This document shows positions 45,601 to 59,319 of a stretch of DNA of 64,000 nucleotides, piece by piece. The notes below the pieces were generated by a model, which made no database searches, was not told the origin of the DNA, and worked only from the letters and a program-made list of their open reading frames with translations. A program made the position numbers and the translations under genes. How positions within the stretch are numbered: the stretch's first letter is position 1; the number at the start of each line of letters is the position of its first letter. Source of the stretch: Daucus carota subsp. sativus (lineage: Eukaryota > Streptophyta > Magnoliopsida > Apiales > Apiaceae); assembly GCF_001625215.2 (NCBI RefSeq), contig NC_030383.2:5530779-5594778 (forward strand), given 5' to 3'.

Positions 45601-48600
45601 AAAGTTGTGTACTATTCTGTAGCATTTGAGTCAGAAAACATCCATAAGTTACAAAGAGAAAATAATTGTTACTTAACCTAAAAATGGAATATCCAATGCT
45701 GTTATAATAATTTTTTTTTTTTTAAAGTATGGAGTTTCCAACCAAATAGTTATACCCACATCAAACTCACTCTCCGGGCGACCAGCAAAGGATGCACCAT
45801 CACAATAACGTATCACGACTTTGTTCCAGCTAAAAAAATCTGAAAGACAGCGCCTTTATTCTTTTGAGACCAAGAATAAAATGATATATACACGAGAAGA
45901 CTACGTCTCAAGGGACAAAAGTGTTTGTGCCATGAATCTATTGCTAAAAAAGAGAATTTACAACACAAACGAAGGATGCAAAATCCAACAATACAAAAAA
46001 GAATTCTATGTGCGACTCAAAACCATAATTATAATAGATGGACTGGAAGGAAAGTCTAACCTGGCAGAACTACAACGACCTGAGAATTACATATTAATTT
46101 GTATTAGTCTGTATAGATGGCCTCCTAAGCGACTTTGATCAAGCAAAGGATTACCATGACTTAGGGCTGTAATTCGAGTCGAGCGGCTCGCGAGCTCGCC
46201 CGGCTCGAACTCGTTTAAGTGGGCTCGGCTCGGCTCGACTCGTTAAACGAGCCGAGTTCGGGTAAAGATTTCGGCTCGTTTAATTAAACGAGTCGGCTCG
46301 ACTCGACTCGTGAAATTAAACGAGCCGAGTTCGGGTAGAGGTTTGGGCTCGATTAAGTGTAAAATTATACGAGCTGGCTCGCTCGGCTCGTTAAAACCGG
46401 CTCGTTTAGCTAAATGAGCCGGCTCGACTCGACTCGTGAAATTAACCGAGTCGAGTTCGGCCAAAGATTTAGGCTCGATTAGCTAATCGAGCCGGCTCGG
46501 CTCGGCTCGATTAAAGTTGGCTCGAATTAGGCTCGGCTCGAAACTCGCCCGGCTCGACTCGAATTACAGCCCTAGGCATGACTACTACCAACAATTTTAT
46601 GGTTTTACACTTGCATGTTTTATGTCAACAGAGATCCTAAAGCTTTTAAAGGTATTTAGCTGTGAAATTATGACGAGAACTACACTTCAGTAATAACTTT
46701 TGACAATCAAACATGAACTGAAGTGTATAAATACCTACCGCATGGTCTCTTTATATCGAAATGGAAACAAGTTACCACTTGCCCGATATGATTAGTCACC
46801 ATGCATAAATAGTTCCCAACTCTTCAATCAGAATACTTTAAAGTCTTATAAGCAGTGACTGGCTGACTGCATTGATTCTCTTTTTTCTTACTAAGATTAG
46901 TTCTACTCAATCAGATAACGAGTTTCACCACTCATGGTCGGTACCAATTTGTAGATATGTTTCACATTTGAATATTTCACCATCAGATAATGGAGCGCAC
47001 ATGCACAGCCATATCTAGACTTAAGTAACTTGAACGTTTTAATCTTAAGTTCTATATAAACTGTTGCTAGATCTGAAGCAATTTTTACCAGGATTTTGGG
47101 ATGGGTCAGAGCTTAAAATTCCAGGAAAATTAACTTCCTGTTCCATGTACTTTGAAGAACCAAGATTGGTGGCCTTCCTCTCAGAACACGACGCTATTGA
47201 ATTGCACCAAGCTCCACCCTACAAAGTGGTGAGGAGAACTGATGAAATTTTATTCTGAATATTGAAGGTAGCCAAAACCAAGAAAGTCATACATGCGTTT
47301 GACAATTTATATCACACAGAAGGAAATTAACTCATTCAAGCCCACATATAACATATTAGCTTGCCGAAGTACAGCAGGAGAAAAATAAGAAAAGAAAAAA
47401 GGAAAAGGTACACGAGAACATGGTGACATGTGAAACATCAAATTAAAAAAGGAAACAAGTTACTTGAAACGGTTCTAAGGACATTCGCTCCCACAGGATG
47501 TATCAAAGAAAAGGTTTCTTTCACTTGTTTATACATGTCAAGATTTTTATAGTGGAGCTTAATTTTTTGAGTGCGGAGTCTGTTTGACTTTATGCATATG
47601 TATGATCAGTGAAGAGTCCATTTGAATTGTATCCAATTAAGCTTCCCACCACAAATCACTATTTGGAATATATACAAAGTGTATGTCTACAAGCTCATAG
47701 GAATAACATTAATGTAACAACATCTGCAGGCATTTTAAGACAACATATTATCTGTATCGCATACATAAATGAATCAGAAGCAAAACACAATTTCTTTTCC
47801 AATGAAAATTAAGATTTTAAAATTAAAGGCCACATAACATCACAAGCATTGGTGGATGCACTCTTGTGCATGGTATGTCAAGTGACGCACAATTATTTTC
47901 AAGGAAGGGGATTTTTTCTCTTACAGCTTGTACAAAGTGGGCTTGTTTCTTCATTTCCAACATCTTCATCTCTAACATCCAACTTATGCATAAACAAGTT
48001 ACAATTTGGTTCTTCAACTTGTTGTCCAGAGCACATCTGATTTGTCACAACTTGTTTATGAAGAAATAAGAGTTGTGGATTACAAGTTTGTGAAATTGTC
48101 AAAGAGAGATCATGCTTTACTATATTAATTGCATTTCATTCTCTTAATGACAAAACTTAATCAGAGAGAAAGAATGAAACTAGTGCTAGTGTGTCTGGTG
48201 AACCAAAAAAAACATATATGACAAACATTAGAGTCCTCTTGATTAACCTTATAAATTAGTTACTGCTTGATGTTGTTGCAAGTTATTGTAATGACTTGTA
48301 TGTAAAAGTAATTTAATTAGACAAACATGGTCTGCTGATTCAGTCAAACCGATAACCTTTCTCAAGAAAGTAAATGCAGTTCTTCACATTCAAAGTTCAA
48401 AGGAAACTCAAGAAATAATTGGGGTAATCTTACTAGTTCAATAAAACAGAGAGAATTATCAAAGAAACTGTAGTGAAAGAATAATAACAATGAAGGGCTT
48501 AAATAATAAAGCGCAAATAGCAGCAAGACACCTGAAGATGAAGAAGCCAGTTACGTGAGCCAGATCCAAAACCCTTTTGAAAATGATATCCCGGAAAACT

Positions 48601-49171
48601 CCCATCCAAGCAAACTGCAAATTACACAATTAAATTTGAACTAGTTGTTTTTAACCGCTCTAGTTAAAAAGCTACATAAATTGAAAGCAGGTGACTTGTA
48701 TAGATGAAACCGAATCACTAGTCAACTGTTATAACATATATCGATAATTCTGCTCTAATTAAAAGCTACTTCAATTGAAAACATAGATTTATAACTCTAA
48801 AAGCTATGAAATTATAAAATCACTAGTGATTTGTGTTACGGTGATCAATATGCAAATGATCACCAGTCATTTGCATACAATCACCGTCCTAACTAACACA
48901 AATCACTAGTGATTCTAGTTATACGACAACAAGGATTACAGGCTCCAGTGAGGTTGGCATTGCGGAGCAACGTAAGTGGGACCAAATCACTAGGCGTGTC
49001 ACTTGTCGAAAGTGCGGGACGCCTGGTATTGTTTCGTAAAATTAAGAAAAGTGAGAGGCCCAACACCAACAAGACGGCGAATACAGAGACGACGGCGACA
49101 GCCCGGTTCCATTTACGCCACCGCACGGTCCGGTGATGGTTGATGAGCATAGTTTGGAGATTTGACGACAT
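42611..49171 (-). CDS. PAE: Pectin acetylesterase, tandem copy 1 (12 exons)
   Basis: Removes acetyl groups from pectin in the cell wall. Exons from the 5' end: 48940-49171, 48532-48614, 47089-47218, 45760-45839, 45527-45616, 45101-45225, 44875-44935, 44290-44343, 44091-44168, 43908-44013, 43193-43332 and 42611-42712; 426 aa. The N-terminus has a basic stretch then a hydrophobic anchor ([20 protein letters not shown]), suggesting a signal anchor or secretion. The catalytic triad of the family is visible: Ser212 in GCSAGG, Asp308 in SAYDSW, His374 in FVHCQT. The loop that is GGGWC in paralog 2 reads GGAWC here (Ala108). Intron 11 uses a GC donor (AAG/GCAAGT). A hAT-like element lies in intron 3. 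No frameshift or stop seen. Confidence 0.92.
46162..46575. mobile_element. hAT-like MITE with GC-rich subterminal repeats, in intron 3 of copy 1
   Basis: Perfect terminal inverted repeats starting TAGGGCTGTAATTCGAGTCG. The inner sequence is packed with GGCTCG and CGAGTCGAG motifs in both orientations. Flanks CCATGACT (left) and GCATGACT (right) agree at seven of eight bases, a slightly eroded 8-bp target duplication. No coding capacity. Confidence 0.85.
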
Positions 49172-49450
49172 TTGTAGTTGCTTGGCAAAGGGGGTATCAT
49201 ATACGATGAGAATCAGTCAATACAGGGTTACAATCTAGTGAAATAATTCTGCTGTTGAATGAATCTGGATGATAGATAGACTTGTTGAATTGTGCACTGT
49301 ACTCTTAAACAGTTAAACTTGGAGACGAATTCAGTTTGTCAGGATGTTGCGGTCAGACTTTGAGGTGGCTTCTTTAAACCTTTACTTCAAAGTTAAAATG
49401 TAAGTTGAAAAGGGGTTTATGGGTAATAATTTTAGTTAATTTAAAAATTA

Positions 49451-49700
49451 CTCCCTCCGTCCCCTGAGTTGTATACATTGGGAGACGGGGACGCGGCACG
49501 GACTTTAATGCTCCTGTTTTACATAGTTCTATAACTTACTTTTAAGATTTTTCTTTTCTGAATAAAAGTTTGAATGTTATATTTTTATTCAGAAAAATAA
49601 AATTTTAAAAATAAGTTATAGAACTATATTTTACAAGAGCATTGAAGTGCGTGTCGAGCAGTGAAAAAGAAACGTATAGAATTAAATGGGACAGAGGGAG
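49451..49700. mobile_element. Stowaway-like MITE (250 bp)
   Basis: Ends CTCCCTCCGTCCCCTGAGTT and, inverted, CTCCCTCTGTCCCATTTAAT, with TA flanks. The interior is a long inverted repeat around AAAATAAGTTATAGAACTAT, unlike the other Stowaway copies here. Confidence 0.85.
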
Positions 49701-49779
49701 TAGCTTAGAAGTCAAAAGTTGTCGTGGGATATTTTGGTTTGAGTTGAAAAGATTAATTTATGATCTTGAATTTTTTCTC

Positions 49780-50420
49780 AATGTTTTTTAAAATAATGTG
49801 TTAAATTAATAATTGATTTTAATTGAGGATTTAATTTTTATTTTATTATTAATATGAGTGAAACTAATAAGATTCAACAAAAAAAAAATTGAAATAATTT
49901 TTGAGATACATGACATTTTTTTAATTTATGCATTATCTTTTAAAATCATACATATTTCATAAAATTAATATAACTCATATCCAGCATCTTATATTAAGAT
50001 GGGTATACTGAATTGAGATATTAAGCATTTTTTTCATTTATGAAATCTGAGGGTATTCGATTGCGATTGTTTAAAACCCATTAAAATTTTGAGCTATTCG
50101 ATTAGGATTTTAAATTATGCCACAAATCTGGTGATATTTAATTAGGATTTTAAATTATGTTTTAAAATTCGATGTATTCAATTGAGATGGTTTAAAATCT
50201 ATTAAAATCTTATGGTATTCAAAATATAATGGATTTTTTTGGATTTCATAAAATGATGGATCATTTTATGAAGTCTCATCAAAATCAATGAGATTTTGAA
50301 GCATTGTGATTAAATCCTATCAACTCTGCGACATTTTATTAAGAATCCGTACAAAATCAAAATCATATATAATCCATTAAAATCTATATACTAAAAATTA
50401 AAATCTCAATCAAATACACA
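49780..50420. repeat. Dispersed AT-rich repeat upstream of copy 1
   Basis: Repeated phrases such as ATTAGGATTTTAAATTATG and TTAAAATCTATTAAAATCTTA recur inside the block and resemble segments near 39280-39760 and 59520-59900. Boundaries are unclear. Confidence 0.45.
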
Positions 50421-50876
50421 CCGCAAATTCATCATCCAAGTCTAATCATTCGACCAACCATATCTACGAGACTACGACCGTCACAAAACTTACTGTACTG
50501 GATCATTATTACGAGTAGAATTTAATACAGCCCCACTCTGTCTGGGACTCTGGGCCACCATCTTTTTCATGAAAAAAAATAACTGTACTGTTCGCACAAA
50601 TTTGTCACAAAACTCCATCTTTTTTATAGAAACAAAAAAAGAAAAAGAAAAAAGCTAAGCTGTTGTAAAATTTATCATGCTTCAGTAACTTGCAAGTATG
50701 TATATCAAATTTACTGTGGATATTTGTACAAAATAAGTAGCTCTGCATCAGCAAATCTGTAGGATGTCCTACTCTTCTGTATAATTTGTGAGCTTCAGAT
50801 CATAATCTTCCGTCCGATATTAGGTTACATTGAGGATGAAGCTTCATACAAAACCATTAGCCGACTGAATGTTCTG

Positions 50877-53800
50877 TCACGGGAACACCATATTATAACA
50901 AGTAGGATTGCATGGATAAGGGCAGTCAATTTGTTGCACTGTTTTATCATTAAAGTACCATTCACCTACAGATTCTGCAATAGTCTGTACAAAAAAGCAA
51001 CAATTAGCTGAAGATGACACACAGGTCACACACACAGACAGCCAGCCTCGCACACTAGAAGAAGAGAATCTTATGTGACACAAAAATTAAGAGGATTTCA
51101 GGTGAATAAACTGTTTTAAAATATCTTAATTACAATCTATTTTAATATCACAAATACATACATATATATATATATGTAGGCCAACATTCCAGAGAGGGAC
51201 TCCTTGTATGGAGTTACATAGTGCGCCACTATAAATCATCAATTTTATTATAAATTCTGTTATAGAATACATATAAAACGTGATTCCAATATAGAATACT
51301 ATAAAATAAATATATTTTAAGTAATTTAACACTTATAATTTGATTAAAAAAATATATTTTCGAAACTGATTCTACAACAGAATAATTCTGGATGAGTATT
51401 ATTCTGTTATAGAATCATGTTGAGATATTGCGTAATTTTAGATGATCTTTGGAATAAAAAAATTGTATAACTTCGTTTTAAGTTTAATAATCAAAATTTG
51501 CAATTATATTTCATAAAAAATATAATAGAATATATATTATGTATATATTTATAATGGTGTGCTACGTAACTCTATATAAGAGGGTATGTTATGGAGTGCT
51601 ACCCATGTATATATAAGATTGTGTTCAACTACAAACCTTCTTAGCCTACAAAGGTCTGTAAAATTCACTAATAACAGCTATATGTTATCTATTATACTTT
51701 TTTATAAACTAATATATAATGTGTCCCCAGTATCAATGTCCTGGTTCCAGTGTACCCAAACATAAGAAGTGTGGAATAAGACACACATATATGTGTGGTG
51801 TCAGACACTATGGACAGAATGGCGCAGGTTTTCATTAGCAGTCTGAATTCAGACAAAAATACAACGCCATATGACCATATACTTAAAATAGATAATAAAG
51901 CCGTACTTACCTTGTTATTGATTTTTGGAGAAGCAGGACCATGCCATGTCTCAGCAATCCATGTCTGGCAATGAATGTAGCAAGAATTTATGAACACTCC
52001 TCCATTTATTTGCAAGAAGTTAGTTAGTGCCTTCAGTAACGAATTTCGAAAACCTAAATATAATGTAACACTCGGTCAGTCTATAAAGCAGAGGTACAGA
52101 AACTCTCATGGCTCAATCTCTACTAGGAGGGTTAAGGGGGGGAGAACAAGACAGTATAACAGTTTGCATTGTCCAGCGTCCAATGTTGGCTTCAGGATTT
52201 AGTTAGCATCACCTTGTAGTATTGCAACTTGGTTGGGACTGCAGTTGTGAATGTTACGCTTGCACGTGGACCAATCACCATGGAAGTCTGATGAAACTGG
52301 CACCAATATGTTCTGTATCTGAAATTAGAGTAACTAATTACATACATGATGGAAAATACGCGTCGACAAGTTACACATAGCCAAACAAAATATTACCTGC
52401 CAAAAATCATAAGCTGGATTGACAAGAAAAATTGGTGTCTTTATGCTACTAGTGAATTCTTGAGGAAAGAGACACTGATCTTGCAGTTTATAATACAAAC
52501 GTTACAACCAATATTAAATAGTCCAAACTTCAAAGTCGATAGCAACATAGAAAAGTGATTTAGTTGGAAGGATATTGATATGAAGATCTGAAAGAAGCTT
52601 ACCTTAAACGGATCCTTTTTTGCAACACAATCCTTGTTAAGACTTTTTGATACACCCTGAATACAAAAGGTAAACATGGGCAAACAACACTAATACTCTG
52701 CAAGGGACAGCCTAATATATAAACAAGAAGATATATTTTGCAGAATTTAAACATATGGCAAAAACTGCAACTTGTAATGTGCATTTTTCAGTTCAACTGC
52801 AAAAACTTTGCATTGGTACTGTCATGTTTTTTGTTTCTGGGAAAATTTAGCACTTGACATGTTAATGACATTGCAACACTATATCGAGTTTTAAATAGAT
52901 AAGCGGCCTTTCATCATAAGTTCATCAACCAATCCTCTGAATCTGAAAGTCGGATACAGGAAGACAGAGCATATAGAACAAAGAGAGTAAATAAGAGCGT
53001 AACTGATAAGACTCAACCTGAAGTTGGACAACATCATGGTAAAATGACTGAATGGTGTGATTTCCAGCAATATCCTTTCTGAAATACGAAAAGAAATCAT
53101 ATCTTAAATGAACATGCATAAAAGTTGTTCCAGCTTAAAGACTAGAGCTCTAATGTGATAAAAGTGAATTGTCTGTCTTCAACACAGCATTAAATATATT
53201 GCACAGAGGGGTAACAGTTCGACTCCAGCATATATATAACAGATCCATAAGAAAGGTTCCAGTCCAAAATTTCATATACTGTAATAAGAAAACCAACTAA
53301 ATTCTTCTGGAAAGCCGAAAGGTATCTATGACTTTTTGCATCCTTTTGAATAGCTCCATAGTTCTTTCTACTTGTCAGTTATATTCCGTGTACAGGGTGC
53401 TTCTATTTTTGATTTCATCCAGCTCCTTTCTTTCCTCTCTCCTACACACCTTAAAGTCTGTTGCTAGGAAGTAGAACTTGCTTTTCACTTTCACTACCAA
53501 AGAATTGATAATATCGCTACTACTACATTCTGGAACACTTGATAAAGAGTATATGCAAGAGAACCGAGTATCCGTCAAGTGCCACTATAGCAGTATACTT
53601 GTAAAATTACTTAAGTTTGATGTACAATCTAATATGTAAGTTATGAGCTCATCAAAAGAAAAGGCTAAGAGCCTTAGATTAAATTTTTATGTTTTGATAT
53701 AACATAGATGTGTATGCATGCGACGAAAAACATACTCATTGAGGAAAAAACCTGCATCAGAAAGACACTTGACTTTGGCATTCTTGGGCAAGACATCACG

Positions 53801-56800
53801 AAAATCATCACAATGAATGAGAGTTGCTAAACCTCCAGCTGAGCATCCGGAGAGAAGAGCCTGCAAAGTCATTAGCAAAATCATTTTAGTGGTTGAGCAG
53901 GTACACTTATGATGGACAAAACATTCGTATGAAACAATATACGAAACAAAACTCTAAAAAATGAATCCATCACTATAATTCATTGCAGGTCGATTTAAAA
54001 AAAAAAAAAGAATATTCAAGATAAAATAAAATAAAGGATCACATTAACTTAATGAAATGAATGACTTGGAATATAAAACTAACATGGTATTTTGTAATTT
54101 GACACGTAATTCAGAAGATAGAATTTGACAAAAATGATATAGCCCTAATGTGGGATAGCATAGAGAAAAATATTAACTCTGAACATTTGGCATCTAAAAG
54201 ATAATTACATGCTAATTCAGTTACCTGTCTAGCATTTGATAGTCCTAGTGAAAGGAGTTCATCTTTGACTGCTTCCCAGATAAGTTGACCGCGGAAGAAG
54301 AGTTTTGCACCCTTCTGTAACATTATTGACAGCAAGCACAAGTAAGTTGCATACTTAACTTACAAGAAGAGAATAATTGTTACTTGACATAAAAATAAGG
54401 TTTCCACTTCATTACGATAGTATGAAGTTTTACAACCAACTATATATACCCACATTAATCTCACTCTCAGGGCGGCCAGCAAAAGATGCACCATCACAAT
54501 AACGTATCTTGACTTTGTTCCAGCTAAAGAAATCTGAAAAACTCAAAAGTGTATTTATCTTCTTGAGACCAAGAACGAAATGATATCTACACAAGATGAT
54601 GAGAACACTACGTCTAAACTCTCAAGTGAAAAAGTATTTGTCCCATGAATCTTTTGCAAAAAAAAAAATCACAACAATACAAAAAGGAACTAGAAGGAAG
54701 TATAATCTGACATTACTGACATATATTATATGTCAGCCAATTAAATAATTAGTGATAACCAAAAACAAGTAAAATAGATCAAGATCCTAACAGATATATT
54801 GGAAGGAAACTTTGGCCTAGCAGAACTCAAAATGATCTGGATTTTGGAGTATAATTGATTGTGGCTGCATTTCAAGACATTCATATTAGGGGCTCAACTT
54901 GTATTTTGAGTGACAATGTAAAACGAATGAGAGTACAGTTCGGGAATGTATTGCGTAGGATACTATTTGCATGAATACGTAAGCGACACCATTGAAGCGG
55001 TTAGAGTTTTTTAGAGTATTTATGCCCAGCAAAGCCAAATCAAAGTACTAAAATCTTAAACCTACTCAAGTTGATTAATGCAACAATAATAAATGCTAGG
55101 CGAATATTGTCTTAATAGTGCGGGATAGAGACTTATGGTCCAGAGTGTTTGCACAATTCGTTGCTTTATGGTGTACCATCTTTTATGTTCTATTTTATTA
55201 CTTTGTCATTTAGTGGAAGAATGGCAGGTAAGTGGTTGTCTCTATTATTTAAACTAATAAATATTTTATTTTAATCTAATACAAATTAATTTATAAGATT
55301 AAAATAGTTTTTATTTATTAATTTAATATTTAAATTATATATTTATTATAAAGTATTATTAAGTTACCACTGGATAGTGCGGGTCGGGTTCAAATTCCGA
55401 CCCATTAAACTTTTGGGTCGGGTTCGAGTTGGACAACAAAACAACTCAAACCTGATACCAAAAATTGCCAGCCATATCTACTAGTCAAGCAGCAGAGGTC
55501 AACATAAAGCTTTGAACAGTGTTTTGTAACTCTTTTGGGTGACTTGGCTTCGACTGGTTGACTGGTCAACTAGCAGACCCGATCTTTATCTTTATATATA
55601 AAAAGATGGTCAAGTTGCAAAACTAACCTTTTAAGTAACCTGATCGCGACCCACTCACCTCCAATTAAAAAATTTTATATTCAACAAAATAGAGATTGCA
55701 ACAAGGTTCCAAAAGAGGCGTTAAGAGGGGAAATTTTTTAATCCATTTCTTTCAAATATTTTCAAAGGGGCAAAGAGTAGGGTTTTTTAAGGGGCCTTTT
55801 TGAAAAATACACTTCATTTATAGTTTGTTTGTTTTTTTTGCAAACATGTCTTTGTTTTCCTAAATATTTTACACTTTTTTGAAAAATTAAGGTTTTGCAA
55901 AAAAAATGTAACCGGATGTGAAACAACCCGGGTCAAATCCCGAGCCTTTTTCGAAAATCGGGTCAAGTCCCGAAATCCGAACCCAAAAATAAGCCTAAAT
56001 ATACTGGCCCAACTGCAACAACTTGGGTAATCCACAAGCCCCCAAAAGATCATGATTTGTTGGTGCAATTGGTAGTAATACTTATGCTTATAAACTGAAC
56101 AAATATTCCCACTCTTCTCGATGTGGGACTGGGGTGTTACAAACTCCCCCACTTAAATTCCTGACGTCCTCGTCAGGCCGAAACGGATAGCCCATAGGCT
56201 CAGATCGAACCCCTCTAGCCATTGTGGGATAATACCGGCTGGCTTCGTGTCCCCGCCTCCGGATCTCTGTCCATTGCGGGATAATACCACCAGCCTTCGT
56301 GTCCCCACCTCCGGCAACTTGACGAATCAAGCTTTCGAGAGCCCGCTCTGAATACCATATGAAACAACCCGGGTCAAATCCCGAGCCTTTTTCGAAAATC
56401 GGGTCAAGTCCCGAAATCTGAACCCGAAAATAAGCCTAAATATATTGGCCCAACTGCAACAACTTGGGTAATCCACAAGCCCACCACAGGCCCCCATAAG
56501 ATCATGATTTGTTGGTACAATTGGTAGTAGTATTTATGCTTATAAACTGAACAAATATTCCCACTCTTCTCGATGTGGGACTGGGGTGTTACAGGATGCA
56601 ACTGAATACCAACCTCCAATGCAATTGAAATCAACTTCATTTTTTCCCGGAAAATGGTTGCATTGAGTTTTATTTGATTGCAAATCGTATAAGAAAAAGT
56701 TGCATCTAGTTGTTTATTAGTTGCAAATCGTATTTTCACAATTATCTTCAAAAGATAGTAAAATTGCTATAGCCGTTGGATTTTTTGAAGAAAACATGAG

Positions 56801-59319
56801 TAGCAATAAATTTAACACAAAAGAATATTCAATAATATAATAACTTGAGTACTACCAAAGGTTTAAGGGTCGACTTAAGTCCGAAAATATTAAACTAAGC
56901 ATTTATGTTATTATTTCGAAATATACAAACAAAACATATTATTATATCTAATAAATTAAATATAAAACTTACAATTGTTATTAAAGTAGAAATTTATTTA
57001 ATTACATATAACTATTATAAATATATAAGATATTACATAATATTAAAAAGAACCATATATATAGGAAAGTTATTATGAAAGAATGTTGATGCACAGATTA
57101 TAAGCTACTATATATTCTCCATCACAGAAGGGAATCACAAAATCTATTCATACGAAAAGTCGTTTAGTTTCCATATATACTTATTGGAGGAAAGTGTTTC
57201 ATGCAAATGAGATTAAGAAAATTAGTAAAAGAGAATATAAATTCTTTTTGAAAGGATTTCCTCTTAATAATTCAGTTGTGGAAGTACAAAGTTTTTAGTC
57301 TGTTCTGAATGGAATGATAACTCAATGTATTATTAAATTGTTATGCCGAACTGATGGGAGCTACCTTTTTCACAATCCAACATGTAAGTTGAGGTATTGA
57401 TATGAGATTTTAAAGTCCACCCACCCATTCGCAAACCAATGTAAGTTAAGGCAACAAAATGTGTCACACACTTAGGTTTATTAATACAAATATCCTAGTT
57501 TGAACGTCATTCTGGAAGTTCTAATGTAGTATTGCACAATTTATCACATGAAAGTTGACAGAAATCATAATAGTTTTAGTATATGTGTAGAGGTATGGTG
57601 TTCTGCATTTGGTTTATCTATATGGCAAGATAATCAAAGCACGGGCACATCTATATCTAAATTTTTATAACATTACGGCATGAAGCTTATAATCTCAATA
57701 TTTACCAGGATTTTCGGATGGGTCAGAGCTCAAAATTCCACCAAATTTGACTTCAAGATCCATGTACTTTGAAGAACCAAGAGCGGTTGTCTTACGATAA
57801 GAACATGATGCTATTGTATTGCACCAACCTCCACCCTACATAGAGGATAAATCAGCTACTACAACACATACTGGATATTTAAGGCACTGAGTGCCAAGAA
57901 AATAATACATGCATCCCTAATCTTAGCTTGTCAGATGAAAACAGTACAAAGGAGACAGGAACAGGGTAACAAATTACCAACAGAAAAACAAGTTACTTAA
58001 ACTGGTCCTACAAAAAGTTACTATAGCAGGATATAACAAAGAAAAGGGTCTCTTTGACTTGTTTACACAAGTTATGATTTTTCATGGTAGAGTCTGTATG
58101 AATGGAAGGGTCTGTCATACTTGTATCAATGCACTTAAGGCTTTCCAATGGAAATGACTGTCTAGAAATCATACAAATTGTATTGTCTATACTCTATAGA
58201 GCCACATATAAATATCAGTAATGCAGCTACATATTTGCCCTTTCAGTTGCTTATCTTATGACAATATATGCGTTAATTTGTGTCTCATATATGCATAAGT
58301 TATACAGAAAGTGCAACATCTTTTCAATTGACAAATTTAATTCTATAGTCAAATGTCACACAATGTGACTCTGAGACATGAAGTCATACTAATGCATAAA
58401 TACATAACGCGATATGATGCAGGTGTGTGGTAAACCAAGAGAATGAAACACAAGACAAACATACAGTCCGTTCAGTTGAACTTAAGAAAGTGACTAGTCA
58501 ACTAACTAACTTATATATCTAAAAATAATTATCAATGTAATTTATTATTGTTTAGATATTTTAATTAATAAAACATAAGTTGCACGTTGCAAGACAAAAG
58601 AAAGGCAAATACGAGAAGCCGATGTGGAATTTCTAATGGTAAAGTTTTAAATATGTTGAATTCAGTTGAAAGGTACAACATGGGGTTTTTGGCTTATAAG
58701 AAATTACAACTTACATCTACAACATAATAAACATGCTTGATTCCTCTAGTGAAATCAATAACATTTCCATAATAATGTAAATGCACTACTTCAAATTCGA
58801 AGTTCAAAAGGACTCAATAACAGAATCGCCAAACCCATAGAAAAACTCAACAAACTAATCACTTGGGCAGCAAAACAACAGAAATAAAGGCCAAAATAGC
58901 AGGTAAGAAACCTCGATATGAAGAAGCCAATTGCGAGTACCAGATCCAAAACCTTTCTGAAAATGATATCCAGGTAAACTGCCATCCAAACAAACTGCAA
59001 ATTCCACAAATAAGCTACTTAACAAAATGTACATCACATAAAATAAACTATAAAAACCAAGAAATTGGGATTAAAGATTAAGGGCAATGATGAAAGTATT
59101 ACAGGCGCCAGTTTTCTTGGCATTGCTGATCAAGGTGAGTGGGACCATCTCTGAAAGTTGGGTCAATTGGGTGGTTTTATTTGGTGAAGCGGAGAAGAGT
59201 GAGAAGCCCAGCAAGAAGATGGCAACTACAGCCGCGGCGGCGGCGACCCAGTTTAATTTACGCCGCCATATCCTCCGGTGAGTGCTTATGCTTAACATAC
59301 TCTGGAGATTGAATGTCAT
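50877..59319 (-). CDS. PAE: Pectin acetylesterase, tandem copy 2 (12 exons)
   Basis: Exons from the 5' end: 59103-59319, 58912-58994, 57706-57835, 54454-54533, 54225-54314, 53736-53860, 53018-53078, 52603-52656, 52397-52474, 52213-52318, 51911-52053 and 50877-50984; 424 aa. Exon lengths match copy 1 except in exons 1, 11 and 12. The N-terminus carries a basic segment and a hydrophobic stretch rich in Ala and Val ([19 protein letters not shown]). Catalytic residues are Ser207 in GCSAGG, Asp303 in PAYDFW and His369 in YIHCQT; the loop reads GGGWC at 101-105, the usual family form. All introns are GT-AG. The 3.2-kb intron 3 contains a TRIM retroelement. The two genes are adjacent and co-directional, so they arose by tandem duplication. 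Confidence 0.92.
55919..56141 (-). repeat. TRIM 3' terminal repeat
   Basis: 223 bp. Compared with the other terminal repeat it lacks a short ACCACAGGC-type segment and has several substitutions, so the element is older than the Tat insertion. Confidence 0.85.
56360..56593 (-). repeat. TRIM 5' terminal repeat
   Basis: 234 bp, the repeat beside the primer-binding site and hence the 5' one in minus orientation. Confidence 0.85.

Larger units (their letters stand above)
49172..50876. other. Spacer between the two pectin acetylesterase genes
   Basis: No gene recognised. It holds a Stowaway-like MITE (49451-49700), a degenerate AT-rich repeat block (about 49780-50420) and the 3' flank of copy 2. 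Confidence 0.45.
55919..56593 (-). mobile_element. TRIM (miniature LTR retroelement) in intron 3 of copy 2
   Basis: LTR-like direct repeats 55919-56141 (223 bp) and 56360-56593 (234 bp) start TGAAACAACCCGGG and end GGTGTTACA, with a perfect 5-bp target duplication GGATG (55914-55918 and 56594-56598). On the minus strand, two bases after the right-hand repeat, TGGTATTCAGAGC matches the initiator-Met tRNA primer site with one extra T. Beside the left repeat is a purine tract AAGTGGGGGAGTT. The 218-bp interior has no gag or pol, as in TRIMs, and holds a doubled CATTG.GGGATAATACC phrase. Confidence 0.9.

Noticed and set aside
55919..56593. Cassandra-type TRIM
   Set aside because: The terminal repeats show no 5S rRNA-like promoter segment, which defines Cassandra.
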